A DNA stretch of 64,000 nt from Bacteroidota bacterium. Lineage in GTDB: Bacteria > Bacteroidota > Ignavibacteria > Kryptoniales > JAKASW01. Location: the NCBI GenBank assembly GCA_021812985.1, contig JAKAMG010000006.1, positions 25,901 through 89,900 on the forward strand, read 5' to 3'. The translations under genes and the position numbers were made by a program. Shown here piece by piece: positions 25,925 to 34,968 of this stretch (positions are counted from its first letter, which is position 1; each line of letters begins with the position of its first letter). The notes beneath the pieces are model-generated. The model was not told the DNA's origin. It saw only the letters and a list, made by a program, of their open reading frames with translations, and ran no database searches.

Positions 25925-27709
25925 ATGCTTTATCCAATAAGTAACACCTTCAGGGAGATCCTTAACGTTGATCCTTTTTGGAAATTCGCCATCGATCCGG
26001 AGAAATCGGGGGAAGGACAACTCTGGCAAAACGATTTTGAGAGTGGCATAGAGATCGCCGTTCCAGGGAGCTGGAACGAGCAGCTTGAAGAAAGTGGTCT
26101 ACTCCATTATGTCGGGCTCGCATGGTACTCGAAGAAGATATTCATACCCGAACACTTCGCGGGGAAGAGAATCTGGGTGCGTCTCGGATCAGCAGATTTC
26201 TCATCCAAGGTGTGGGTTAACGGAGCCGTCGTAGGCGAAGGACCTTTTGGATTTCTTCCCGTTGAGTGCGAGATAACTGAATTTGTCAGGTGTGGTGCTG
26301 ACAATTTGTTCGTCATCTCGGTCAGCAATGAGCTTAACGACGCCTCCATTCCACAGGGCATCACGTCTGAGCATTACACTGCCGAGAACCGGCTGAGGGA
26401 GGAGACTAACCCTCCAGCTCGCTTCGACTTCTCTCCATTCGGCGGAATCAACCGACCCGTCGTGATCTATACGACGCCTCTCAACTTCATTGAAAAGGTT
26501 GCTGTGACGACAAGAGTGGAGCTTCCAGGTACAGGAAGGGTCAGGATCGCAGCTCATTCGGGGCTCAGGAAGGCGGGCATCTCAGCTGAGATAACCGACA
26601 AATCGGGCATTGTCGTCGCCGCGTCGGGCCTTAAGGATATTGGAACCCCCACCGAACTTGAGATAGTGAATTGCCGTTTCTGGTCAAATAATCTCCCGTA
26701 CTTGTACAATCTGCGAATACGTCTCTATGAAAATGGAAAGACTTGTGACGAGTATTCCATGGATATCGGCGTGAGGGAAGTTACTGTCGAGGGTGACAGA
26801 CTCCTTCTAAACGGGGAGGAGATATTTCTTAGAGGTTTCGGCAAACATGAGGATTTCCCGGTGGCAGGGCGGGGGTTCTTTCCGCCCTTGACCGTCAAAG
26901 ATTTCGCTTTGATGCAGTGGACTAATTCAAATTCATTTAGGACATCTCACTATCCATACTCCGAGGAGGTATTGTCTTACGCGGATCGAAAGGGAATGCT
27001 CGTCATATCGGAGGCGCCCGCGGTCAGCCTGGATTTGCGGCATGCCACCCAGCAATTGCTTGATAATCACAAGCTATTCATCGAAAAGATGGTAGAGCGG
27101 GACCGTAATCACCCAAGCGTCATCATATGGTCAGTGGGCAACGAACCGAACATCGTTGGAGACGAAGGATACTATAACGGTAGCGGGAGAAATTATTGGA
27201 AGGACGTGTTTAGCTTCACCAGAGGCCTCGACCCGTCCCGTCCCATTACGGTCCCAAATTGTTCGAGAGCCGGCGTCGATGATCCGGTGTTCGAGTTCTC
27301 AGATATCCTGTCCATAAACAGGTACTACGGTTGGTATGAATATCCCGGCAATGTAAGGCTAGCCATAGAGAAGCTGTCTTCGGAAATGGAGGAACTCCAC
27401 TCAAAGTATCAGAAGCCCATCCTGGTCACCGAATTCGGGGCGGACAGTCTTGCAGGGAGTCATTCCACCTCTATGCAAATGTTCACGGAGGAATATCAGT
27501 CTGCCCTTATTGAGGCTTACATCAAGTGCATTGAATCGATTCCATACACGGTAGGTGAAATGGTCTGGAATTTTGCTGACTTCAGGACTCCTCAGCACTT
27601 CAGACGGGTGGTTCTCAACCTTAAGGGAGTGTTTACCCGGAACCGTGAACCAAAACTTTCGGCCTACAAACTGAAAGAAATGTGGGGTAAGGGGCGAAAA
27701 CAGCCTTAG
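25925..27709 (+). CDS. Beta-glucuronidase (glycoside hydrolase family 2)
   Basis: A 594-residue GH2 enzyme similar along its length to E. coli UidA, from the N-terminus (MLYPISNTFREILNVDPFWK) through the sugar-binding and Ig-like domains to the TIM barrel. Glu407 in WSVGNEPN is the expected acid/base and Glu503 in LVTEFGADSLAG the nucleophile. The NxK motif that reads the uronate carboxylate in glucuronidases is present (Asn565 and Lys567 in LNLKGVFTR, versus 566 and 568 in E. coli). The protein has no signal peptide, so it acts in the cytoplasm on imported uronides. A galacturonidase or unusual uronide specificity remains possible. Confidence 0.92.
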   Translation: MLYPISNTFREILNVDPFWKFAIDPEKSGEGQLWQNDFESGIEIAVPGSWNEQLEESGLLHYVGLAWYSKKIFIPEHFAGKRIWVRLGSADFSSKVWVNGAVVGEGPFGFLPVECEITEFVRCGADNLFVISVSNELNDASIPQGITSEHYTAENRLREETNPPARFDFSPFGGINRPVVIYTTPLNFIEKVAVTTRVELPGTGRVRIAAHSGLRKAGISAEITDKSGIVVAASGLKDIGTPTELEIVNCRFWSNNLPYLYNLRIRLYENGKTCDEYSMDIGVREVTVEGDRLLLNGEEIFLRGFGKHEDFPVAGRGFFPPLTVKDFALMQWTNSNSFRTSHYPYSEEVLSYADRKGMLVISEAPAVSLDLRHATQQLLDNHKLFIEKMVERDRNHPSVIIWSVGNEPNIVGDEGYYNGSGRNYWKDVFSFTRGLDPSRPITVPNCSRAGVDDPVFEFSDILSINRYYGWYEYPGNVRLAIEKLSSEMEELHSKYQKPILVTEFGADSLAGSHSTSMQMFTEEYQSALIEAYIKCIESIPYTVGEMVWNFADFRTPQHFRRVVLNLKGVFTRNREPKLSAYKLKEMWGKGRKQP

Positions 27710-27752
27710 CTGCTTTTTTCTCCCACGCCACACACTTCCGAGGAGATCAGAA

Positions 27753-29453
27753 TTGTTCTTCGGACTATCGCTAGCGGATTGGCTTGTAGTCGTCGCATAC
27801 GTCCTTGTCGTGGTCGCCTTGGGTTGGTGGACGACACGAAGAGTCAGGACGGGGGGGGACTATTTCATGGCGGGGCGCAGGGGCAATAAGATCGCAATGA
27901 TAGCTAATGCCTTGGGCGCGGGAACTCACACTGATCAGGCCATAGCTGTAGCCGGGGCAGCCTACCAGCTGGGGCTCGCTGGGATTTGGTATCAATGGGT
28001 GTACCTGTTTGTGACCCCTTTTTTCTGGATACTCGCGCCTGTGTACAGAAGGCTCCGTTACGTGACCACTGCAGATTTTTATGAAGAGAGGTTCGGCTCG
28101 AAGCTTTCCAATGCCTATGTGGCGATGGCTCTTCTTTATTTTGCGATGGATTTGGGGCTGATACTAAAAGGCACCGCCCTGGCAATCAGCGCCATAACCG
28201 GTGGGCAGATACCAACGGAAACGGTAATAATGTTCATCGTCATCTTCTTCCTGACCTACAGTGTCCTCGGCGGACTCACATCAGCCCTTTCGCTCAATCT
28301 GTTGCAAGGCGTCTTCATACTCGTCCTTTCTTTCCTTCTTATTCCATTCGCGCTGGCACGTGGTGGGGGGATTGCGGTCATCAGAGAAAAGCTTCCTGAG
28401 TTCATGTTTAGTTTCGTGGCTCCCCATGAAGTAACCCTCTTTTTCATCGTGATGATAGTCATAAACGGTCTTGTAGGCATCGTAGCCCAGCCGCACCACA
28501 TGGCGATCGCCGGTTCCGGCAAGACTGAGAATAGTTGTAGGATGGGTTGGACCTATGGAACGTTCACGAAGAGGATTGCTACCCTCGGCTGGGCTTTCGT
28601 GGGCGTCTTTGCAGCGGCTCTCTTCCCGGGATTAACGGACAAAAGCAGGGAGCTTGCGTTTGGAATCGCAGTCAAGAATTTACTCCCGGTCGGGCTCGTC
28701 GGACTGATGGTTGCTGCCATGACAGCTGCAGTCCTTCCGGTGTGCCATAATTATATGGTATCCGGCTCCGCTCTTTTTACCCGGAACATCTTTAGGAAAT
28801 ATTTTAGATCGACCGTCTCCAATCGCGAGGAACTCAGGATCGCGCGCTCTGCTTCAGTGGTTATCATACTTGCTGGTGTCGTTATCGCGTTGACTATCCC
28901 GAGCATTGTGAAGGGGCTGATCCTTCAGATGTTTCTGACTTCTTATTTTGGAATATCCTTTTACATGGGAATAATGTGGAGAAGAGCTAACCGGTACGGC
29001 GTGTGGGCGAGCGTGGGTGCCGCGTTCATCACCAACCTTCTAGTCGGTCCATATCTTCCCTTCGGGCTGCATCTCGGCGTGCCTTACCAGATCGCGCTCT
29101 TTCTTCCGGCGGGGTTTGCAGCACTGATTGCGGTGAGCATCATGACGAAGCCTGAACCTGATGACAAATTAGATGCTGTTTACGCGCTTCTTCACACTCC
29201 GGTCGGTGAAGAGGACCGGTTGAAGTTAAAGGGAATCGAGATGAAGTACGAGGGCGATTCCAGACCGGATGAGGAAGTATCTGACGTGGCGCTTGAGGAT
29301 AGAGGTCATAGCCTGCTCCTTGTCGATTTCCTTAGTCTTGGAAAGAAATTCTCGTTCAAACGGTACAGAATCGACCTTGAAGGTTTTGGCTTGGCTCTCT
29401 TGTTTGTTCTCGGAATCTTTGCTGTGGGATTAATAACTGCTTCAATTCGCTGA
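27753..29453 (+). CDS. Sodium:solute symporter (SSS family)
   Basis: A 566-residue polytopic protein with some 13-14 transmembrane helices. SSS features include the entry LSLADWLVVVAYVLVVVALG, then GWWTTRRVRTGGDYFMAGR, YRRLRYVTTADFYEERFG and LTYSVLGGLTSALSLNLLQG. The start is TTG 27753, supported by GAGGAG about eight bases upstream; no ATG lies nearby in frame. It sits between the glucuronidase and a hydrolase-like gene, so it is probably the inner-membrane importer of the uronide or released uronate, driven by sodium. A loop of about 60 charged residues precedes the last helix. A run of eight G (27851-27858) lies in the coding sequence. Confidence 0.9.
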   Translation: MFFGLSLADWLVVVAYVLVVVALGWWTTRRVRTGGDYFMAGRRGNKIAMIANALGAGTHTDQAIAVAGAAYQLGLAGIWYQWVYLFVTPFFWILAPVYRRLRYVTTADFYEERFGSKLSNAYVAMALLYFAMDLGLILKGTALAISAITGGQIPTETVIMFIVIFFLTYSVLGGLTSALSLNLLQGVFILVLSFLLIPFALARGGGIAVIREKLPEFMFSFVAPHEVTLFFIVMIVINGLVGIVAQPHHMAIAGSGKTENSCRMGWTYGTFTKRIATLGWAFVGVFAAALFPGLTDKSRELAFGIAVKNLLPVGLVGLMVAAMTAAVLPVCHNYMVSGSALFTRNIFRKYFRSTVSNREELRIARSASVVIILAGVVIALTIPSIVKGLILQMFLTSYFGISFYMGIMWRRANRYGVWASVGAAFITNLLVGPYLPFGLHLGVPYQIALFLPAGFAALIAVSIMTKPEPDDKLDAVYALLHTPVGEEDRLKLKGIEMKYEGDSRPDEEVSDVALEDRGHSLLLVDFLSLGKKFSFKRYRIDLEGFGLALLFVLGIFAVGLITASIR

Positions 29454-29485
29454 ACTTGTTCTGCAAATCGCAATAGAGAAAGTAG

Positions 29486-30748
29486 ATGGATACGATGGTC
29501 GGATCATTTAAGTTTTCGGCGTTTGTCCTCTCCCTGACGTTGGCGTTGGTCTGGAGCGTCAAAGCGGATCAGAATCCCGATAGCGTCAAAAGTAATGTCA
29601 GAAATCAGATTGCAGAGTTGGCCGACTACGCCTGTCGGACCATTCTAAATCCTGAAGGCGAATCGAGATGCGATTACAATATTGCTCTGGGTAAGTGGCT
29701 CCCATACGAGCCGGCTTGGCACACGGGACAAGTCATAAACGGTTTAATCGACGCATTCAGGCTGACGGGTGACTCAACTTATCTCGACTACGCGAAGAAG
29801 GCTGGCGACTGGTGGTGTGGCTTGAAAATACAGGGCAATCCCAGGCTGGATGGTCTCGTCAAAGCTGTCCACGGCGATTTCGTGGGGGACTACATAATCT
29901 TCTCGACGATTTCTGATGGCACACCCGGGTTATTTAAGCTGTTTAGGGTCACCGGCGACAGTGAGTACGCTCAGATACCAACGGATGCTGGAAGATGGAT
30001 GCTAAGGAATATGTATATTCCCGCGGATGGAATGTTTTATGACGCTGTCAGCGTGAAGACCGGCGAAGTCATGAAACATTGGAGCCCGTTCTGGCCTGGA
30101 AAAAAGAATCAGAAGCTGGATGACGTGGCCAGACCAAACAACGAGGGCTCTCTCTTCCTTGACATGTATAGGTTTACAAATGATGAACGCTACAGGAGAG
30201 TGTTTCTTGAAATCTGTAACAGCCTGGTTGATAAGGAAGGGAAGGAAGGGCTCTGGATGCAATTCACTCCTAATAACATAGCGGACAGTTCTTTTCATCC
30301 GAGGTTCAATCTGTGGTACGCCGAATCGCTCATAAACGGATATGAGCTCACGAAGAATCTCAGATATCTAGAGGCTGCCAGGAAGACACTCAAGACCTAT
30401 CAAAAGGCGCAACAGAAGGACGGTACGATCTACTACAAGAATTATCTTGATGGAAGATTCGAAAAAGGGTCAATCGCCGGTTCAGCTGTAGCCTTTGCGG
30501 GAATTCTCTGGATGAGAATAGATAAGGAGAGCAACTCGCATGAATTCCATGAAAACATTGAACGATCGTATGAGTGGATCTCCCATAATTTCTTCTCTTA
30601 TGATCATCCCGATACTAATTTGCGGGGAGGGGTGATTGACATCGCGATAAGAAGCAAGGCGGGGAAAGTCTGGATAACCCAGAGAGATTTAGGGACGATA
30701 TTCGCTCTGAGGTTCCTGGTAGATTACTATCGCTATCGTTTTGAGTAA
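29486..30748 (+). CDS. (alpha/alpha)6-barrel glycosidase-like protein, possibly an unsaturated uronyl hydrolase
   Basis: A 420-residue protein with an N-terminal signal-like segment (FSAFVLSLTLALVWSVKA). The rest is made of paired helices with recurring WHTGQVINGLIDAFRLTGD, YLDYAKKAGDWW and FNLWYAESLINGYELT, the six-hairpin toroid pattern seen in GH88/GH105 and related families. GH88/105 enzymes remove unsaturated uronic acids left by lyases, which would suit the neighbours, but I cannot assign the family firmly. Asp residues in GDFVGDYI and NNEGSLFLDMYR are candidates for catalysis. It sits 32 bp after the symporter gene. Secretion suggests periplasmic action before uptake. Confidence 0.65.
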   Translation: MDTMVGSFKFSAFVLSLTLALVWSVKADQNPDSVKSNVRNQIAELADYACRTILNPEGESRCDYNIALGKWLPYEPAWHTGQVINGLIDAFRLTGDSTYLDYAKKAGDWWCGLKIQGNPRLDGLVKAVHGDFVGDYIIFSTISDGTPGLFKLFRVTGDSEYAQIPTDAGRWMLRNMYIPADGMFYDAVSVKTGEVMKHWSPFWPGKKNQKLDDVARPNNEGSLFLDMYRFTNDERYRRVFLEICNSLVDKEGKEGLWMQFTPNNIADSSFHPRFNLWYAESLINGYELTKNLRYLEAARKTLKTYQKAQQKDGTIYYKNYLDGRFEKGSIAGSAVAFAGILWMRIDKESNSHEFHENIERSYEWISHNFFSYDHPDTNLRGGVIDIAIRSKAGKVWITQRDLGTIFALRFLVDYYRYRFE

Positions 30749-30782
30749 GCCTTGCGTAAAGTCGGAAAGCAATCATCGGATC

Positions 30783-31577
30783 ATGGAACCATCTGCTGAT
30801 TCAAAACTTCCGGATCGCACTTTCGGTAAATTAAAAGTTGAGATTGCCGATGGGCGCAGGGAGATGGGGGAGCGAGCCGCTCATCATATCGAAGCCCGAA
30901 TAAATAATCTCCTCGGTGGCCAAGCCGTGGTGAGAATGGCTTTTTCGGGATCAACGGCTCTTTATGATACGTTCCGTTACTTGATTTCTGAATGTGACGT
31001 AGAGTGGGAGCGAGTGACGGCGTTCCAGGTCGATGAATTCATTGGGTTAGCCAGGAACTCTTCCCGGCTGTACCAGGCTTATCTTGACGAATACCTGTTC
31101 AGCAAGGTCAGGCTCGGGCGGGTGTTCCGAATAAACGCGCACGCACCAAACGTGCCTGATGAATGCAGAAGATACGGGGATCTGGTAAGTGCCGCTCCCA
31201 TTGACATTCTATTCTTGGAGGTTGGAGAGAATGGGCATTTAGCATCGAACGATCCGGCGACGGCAGACTTTGGAGACCCGGAGTTCGTGAAGGTCTCTAA
31301 ACTTGACGGCATTAGCCGCAGGCAGCAGGTCAACGACGGTCGATTTGAAAAGTTAAGAGCTGTGCCGCGGTTTGCTTATACACTTACCATTCCGGCGCTT
31401 TTTGCCGCCTCGCACATTCTTGCCTGTGCTCCTGGGATAAGAAAGGCCGAGGCGGTTAGGTGTACCCTCATTGATCCTGTCAGCGAGGCATGTCCATCGA
31501 CGGTACTTACCCGTCATGAGGACGCGACGCTGTTTCTGGATAATGACTCCGCGTCGCTTGTGGACTTCGTGGATTGA
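30783..31577 (+). CDS. NagB/RpiA/6-phosphogluconolactonase-superfamily protein (glucosamine-6-phosphate deaminase-like)
   Basis: A 264-residue protein of the glucosamine-6-phosphate deaminase fold: phosphate-loop-like AFSGSTALYDTFRYL, FQVDEFIGLARNSSRLYQ and the active-site stretch EVGENGHLASNDP. In NagB the corresponding region is close to GxGxDGHIAFNEP; here the Asp is Glu and the final Glu is Asp, so substrate or reaction may differ. The start is ATG 30783; a TTG at 30741 would overlap the upstream gene and add 14 unlikely residues. Its presence in a uronide operon suggests that the glycan contains amino sugars, or that the protein acts on another phosphosugar. No NagA or kinase gene is nearby. 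Confidence 0.75.
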   Translation: MEPSADSKLPDRTFGKLKVEIADGRREMGERAAHHIEARINNLLGGQAVVRMAFSGSTALYDTFRYLISECDVEWERVTAFQVDEFIGLARNSSRLYQAYLDEYLFSKVRLGRVFRINAHAPNVPDECRRYGDLVSAAPIDILFLEVGENGHLASNDPATADFGDPEFVKVSKLDGISRRQQVNDGRFEKLRAVPRFAYTLTIPALFAASHILACAPGIRKAEAVRCTLIDPVSEACPSTVLTRHEDATLFLDNDSASLVDFVD

Positions 31578-31644
31578 TGGCGAGCGTTGTCGGGCCGGAC
31601 AAGGAGGACTTCCAGGTGTCAGCTCAAGATGAGGACAATAAACG

Positions 31645-33108
31645 TTGAAAACAGCGATCCTTTTCGTCATACTCATCTCTTCCTTTTTGCGCGCTCAAAC
31701 CGGAACGGCAGTCAATGTCACACAGTTTGGAGCCAGGGGGGATGGTGTTACGCTCAACACCGCAGCTATCCAGCATGGGATCGACAGCGTATCGTTGAAA
31801 GGAGGGACACTTTATTTTCCTCCCGGTTCGTACCTAACGGGGTCATTGTACCTGAAATCTAACGTGTGTATCTGGATAGAAACGGGTGCTACAATCCTTG
31901 GTAGCGGGAACATACTGGATTATGACTCTCATATTCCGAATCTAAGATCTTACAATGATGCGTTTCTCCGGTACAGCCTCTTTTACTCCGAAGGGGAAAA
32001 GAACATTTCAATAGTCGGAAGGGGGACAATCGACGGCCAGGGCGCTCTGTTCAAGGTGAAAACAAAAAAGAAACCGGCTCGGTACGAAGACAGACCATTC
32101 ATAATTCGTTTTGTGGAATGTAAGAACGTCGTCGTCAGCGGCGTAACAATGAAGAACTCTGCTATGTGGATGCAACAGTACCTCGCATGCGACCAACTCA
32201 GGATCGAGGGGATCTCAGTCTTTAACCATGCCAACCAGAACAACGATATGATGGACATTGATGGCTGCAAGAACGTCATAATTTCAGGTTGTTACGGTGA
32301 TACAGACGATGACGGGATAGTGCTTAAGAGCACGAGCGAATTTCCCGATGAAAACATTTCAGTGAGCAATTGCGTCGTAAGCAGCCACTGCAACGCGCTC
32401 AAACTTGGCACGGAGTCTATCGGAGGTTTCAAGAATATCAGTATCTCAAACATTATTGTGAAACCGTCTATTGTCGACTCAGCGATATTCGGATGCCCCG
32501 GTGGGATTTCAGGAATAACCATTACTGAGGTAGACGGGGGGACTCTTGATGGGGTCAGCGTCTCGGGTGTTGTCATGGATGGTCCGCGGGTGCCGATATT
32601 CATTCGGCTTGGTGACGTCGGAAGAGGTGTTGCCGGAAGCCAAGGTAAAAATGCGATCGGAAAGCTTGAAAATGTTTCGATTCGAGACGTCTTGGCGACA
32701 AACGTGAAATCGATCGGATGTTCGATAACCGGTTTGCCTGGTCATCCCGTCAAGGGGATTACACTCAGCGGGATCAGAATCACATTTGCAGGTGGTGTGC
32801 TGAGCGACACTTCCCTCGGATTACCTGATGAACTCGCGAGCCACTATCCTGAAGGCACAATGTGGGGAGAACTCCCCGCTTACGGCTTCTTCGTCAGACA
32901 CGCTGAGGACATTTCGTTCAGCAACGTCGAGCTGCGATATCGCAGAAGGGACGAACGGCCGCCCGTGTATTGCGATGATGTCAACGGTTTCAAAGCCGCC
33001 GGAATTTCGGCCGAGCTTCCATCGGGAAGGATAGAAGTGTTTAAACTCATCAATGTCGAAAACGCGGTTATAACATCATCGGAACCAATGCGGCGCTATT
33101 CACGGTGA
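31645..33108 (+). CDS. Secreted glycoside hydrolase family 28 protein (polygalacturonase-like), copy 1
   Basis: A 487-residue protein with a signal peptide (KTAILFVILISSFLRAQ) and a GH28 right-handed beta-helix: VTQFGARGDGVTLNTAAIQH, GGTLYFPPGSYLTGSLYL and ISIVGRGTIDGQG. The catalytic aspartates are expected in QNNDMMDIDG (normally NTD) and DTDDDGIVLK. The His-Gly site of classical polygalacturonases is replaced by HCNALKLGTES, a form seen in bacterial GH28 branches acting on other uronides. The start is TTG 31645 with GAGGA about 11 bases upstream. It probably trims uronic-acid glycans in the periplasm or at the surface. It overlaps the second GH28 gene by four bases. Confidence 0.87.
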   Translation: MKTAILFVILISSFLRAQTGTAVNVTQFGARGDGVTLNTAAIQHGIDSVSLKGGTLYFPPGSYLTGSLYLKSNVCIWIETGATILGSGNILDYDSHIPNLRSYNDAFLRYSLFYSEGEKNISIVGRGTIDGQGALFKVKTKKKPARYEDRPFIIRFVECKNVVVSGVTMKNSAMWMQQYLACDQLRIEGISVFNHANQNNDMMDIDGCKNVIISGCYGDTDDDGIVLKSTSEFPDENISVSNCVVSSHCNALKLGTESIGGFKNISISNIIVKPSIVDSAIFGCPGGISGITITEVDGGTLDGVSVSGVVMDGPRVPIFIRLGDVGRGVAGSQGKNAIGKLENVSIRDVLATNVKSIGCSITGLPGHPVKGITLSGIRITFAGGVLSDTSLGLPDELASHYPEGTMWGELPAYGFFVRHAEDISFSNVELRYRRRDERPPVYCDDVNGFKAAGISAELPSGRIEVFKLINVENAVITSSEPMRRYSR

Positions 33109-34646
33109 AGGTGCTCCTATCCCTTTTGTGCTTCGTGTTGTTCTCGACGAGGGGTGAGACCCTGACCGTCCGGAAGGACGGCGTCAGTCAATTCGTCGTG
33201 ACAGAATACGGGGCCATCGGGAACGGGGAAAACCTTTGCACACGCGCAATCCAAAAGGCGATCGACGAATGCGAATTGAACGGTGGCGGGAGAGTTTATG
33301 TGCCGCCAGGAAGATACCTGACTGGTTCGTTGATTCTAAAGAGCGGTGTCGGACTATACCTCGAGCGGAATTCAGTCCTTTACGGGAGCGGAGACCTGAG
33401 CTCTTATCCCGCTGGAGTCCTCATCTCCGCAAGAAATGCGGAGAATGTTTCCATTGAGGGACGGGGGGAAATAAACGGGAATGGCAGACGATTCTGGAAG
33501 AGCGATAGTCTCCCTCTTAAGCGTCCACACGGACTTATCAGGTTCGAGGACTGTCGGAACGTGGTGTTGAAAGGTGTTAAGCTACACAATTCGCCGAAGT
33601 TCACCTTATATCTTGAGAATTGTTCCCTGGTCCAAATCGATGAGATAGAAATAGAAAACACCCTGGATTCTCCAAACACCGATGGGATCGACGTAACCAA
33701 TTCGTCGAATGTCTTCATCTCCAAGTCGTTCATAATGACCGGCGACGATGGGATTTGTCTTAAATCAAACAGGCTGGACAGGAACGTCGAGAATGTTGTT
33801 GTATCAAACTGCATCATAATTTCAGACGACACTGCGCTCAAGCTGGGGACGGGTTCGAAGAACACCATAAGCGACTGCATTTTCACGAATATCGTGATCC
33901 CGGAGGCGACTAACGGCGTTGGACTCTTCATGAATGACGGCGGTGTGTTTGAGAGATTACAGTTTTCGAATATTAATATGGTGACACGCGTTGCTCCTCA
34001 GAAGAGGTATTTTCCCGCTGATGGGGGAGCAGAGTACTGGCGCAACGTACTCGAAAAGAGGGAGAGTTTTCCCATCTTCATTGACAGTGATTCTCGGACC
34101 GGCGAGGGACCCGCAGGCGTAATTCAGGATGTGACATTCCGGGACATCGTCATGGACGTGAAGGATGGAAACTGCCTCATCTCCGGTAGGAAGGACCGGC
34201 ATCTTGAGAACATTACCATGGACGGCATTCGGATGGATGTAATCTCGGAAAGGGATTTTAGAGGGAGAAAGAAGCCGAGAGGGAGCCATGAGATGAAAGG
34301 AACTGGGCTCCAGGACTTTGCGAGTGTCCCTTCCTTCTTTACCTTCGCCTACGTCGACGGACTGACGCTCAGAGGTATATCCATCCGTAGATTTCAGCCG
34401 AGAGGGGTGGTTCCGATGAACTGTATTTTCGCAAAAGGTGTATCACGCGCGAGAATGAGCGGTGTCGATATCAGTGAAACCGAAAAGGACACACTCGCTG
34501 TAGTGAAGCTGGTTGAGAGCAGGGATATCCTACTGACCGATTCACCGCTTCCCGGGACGCGAACTGCGCTTGTGGAGGTGGACACAGGCACATCGCGTCA
34601 TAAGGTGATTGAGGGAGATCCCTTTGGCAACGTTCGTGTGAAATGA
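33105..34646 (+). CDS. Secreted glycoside hydrolase family 28 protein (polygalacturonase-like), copy 2
   Basis: A 513-residue protein with a signal peptide (KVLLSLLCFVLFSTRGE) and a GH28 beta-helix: VTEYGAIGNGENLCTRAIQK, GGGRVYVPPGRYLTGSLIL. Its active-site stretches are closer to the textbook form than those of copy 1: SPNTDGIDVT and MTGDDGICLKS. The third site reads DDTALKLGTGS. The start GTG 33105 overlaps the stop of copy 1 (GTGA), so both are made together. The two copies are clearly diverged, which points to different linkages and not a recent duplication. A hairpin with a TAAA loop at 34683-34703 probably ends the operon. Confidence 0.88.
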   Translation: MKVLLSLLCFVLFSTRGETLTVRKDGVSQFVVTEYGAIGNGENLCTRAIQKAIDECELNGGGRVYVPPGRYLTGSLILKSGVGLYLERNSVLYGSGDLSSYPAGVLISARNAENVSIEGRGEINGNGRRFWKSDSLPLKRPHGLIRFEDCRNVVLKGVKLHNSPKFTLYLENCSLVQIDEIEIENTLDSPNTDGIDVTNSSNVFISKSFIMTGDDGICLKSNRLDRNVENVVVSNCIIISDDTALKLGTGSKNTISDCIFTNIVIPEATNGVGLFMNDGGVFERLQFSNINMVTRVAPQKRYFPADGGAEYWRNVLEKRESFPIFIDSDSRTGEGPAGVIQDVTFRDIVMDVKDGNCLISGRKDRHLENITMDGIRMDVISERDFRGRKKPRGSHEMKGTGLQDFASVPSFFTFAYVDGLTLRGISIRRFQPRGVVPMNCIFAKGVSRARMSGVDISETEKDTLAVVKLVESRDILLTDSPLPGTRTALVEVDTGTSRHKVIEGDPFGNVRVK

Positions 34647-34968
34647 AAGCAAGCTCCGGCCAATCCTTCCTTCAGCAAATCTAAAGACGGTAAACCGGTC
34701 TTTGCCGACGTGATGCGCAACTGGTACACCTTAGTGCAGACAATGATACGGGAAACCAATTGAGGTGAGTGACCGGTTTTCTCCGCTGTCTTGCCCCCAA
34801 CATCGGGAGGAGAGTTATGCCTGAACGCTCAGGCTGTTCGCCAAATGCTGGGCCAAATTCTCCCTTTACTCTTTGTTGAAATAGTTGACGCCGTGCGCCA
34901 TGTTTATGGCATGAGGATATGCAACTTAAACCACTCTGAGTTTTCGTTGAGCCACGGGAGCCGGCCAA
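34647..34968 (+). other. Intergenic region after the uronide operon
   Basis: A 322-bp gap that carries the hairpin at 34683-34703. A 62-codon frame at 34791-34979 has no protein-like features. I see no clear promoter consensus for the damaged gene that follows. Confidence 0.45.
34683..34703 (+). terminator. Hairpin ending the uronide operon
   Basis: AAAGACGG (34683-34690) pairs with CCGGTCTTT (34695-34703) around a TAAA loop, with one bulged G. It lies 36 bases after the second GH28 stop. The T-rich end of the stem is short, so termination efficiency is uncertain. Confidence 0.45.
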
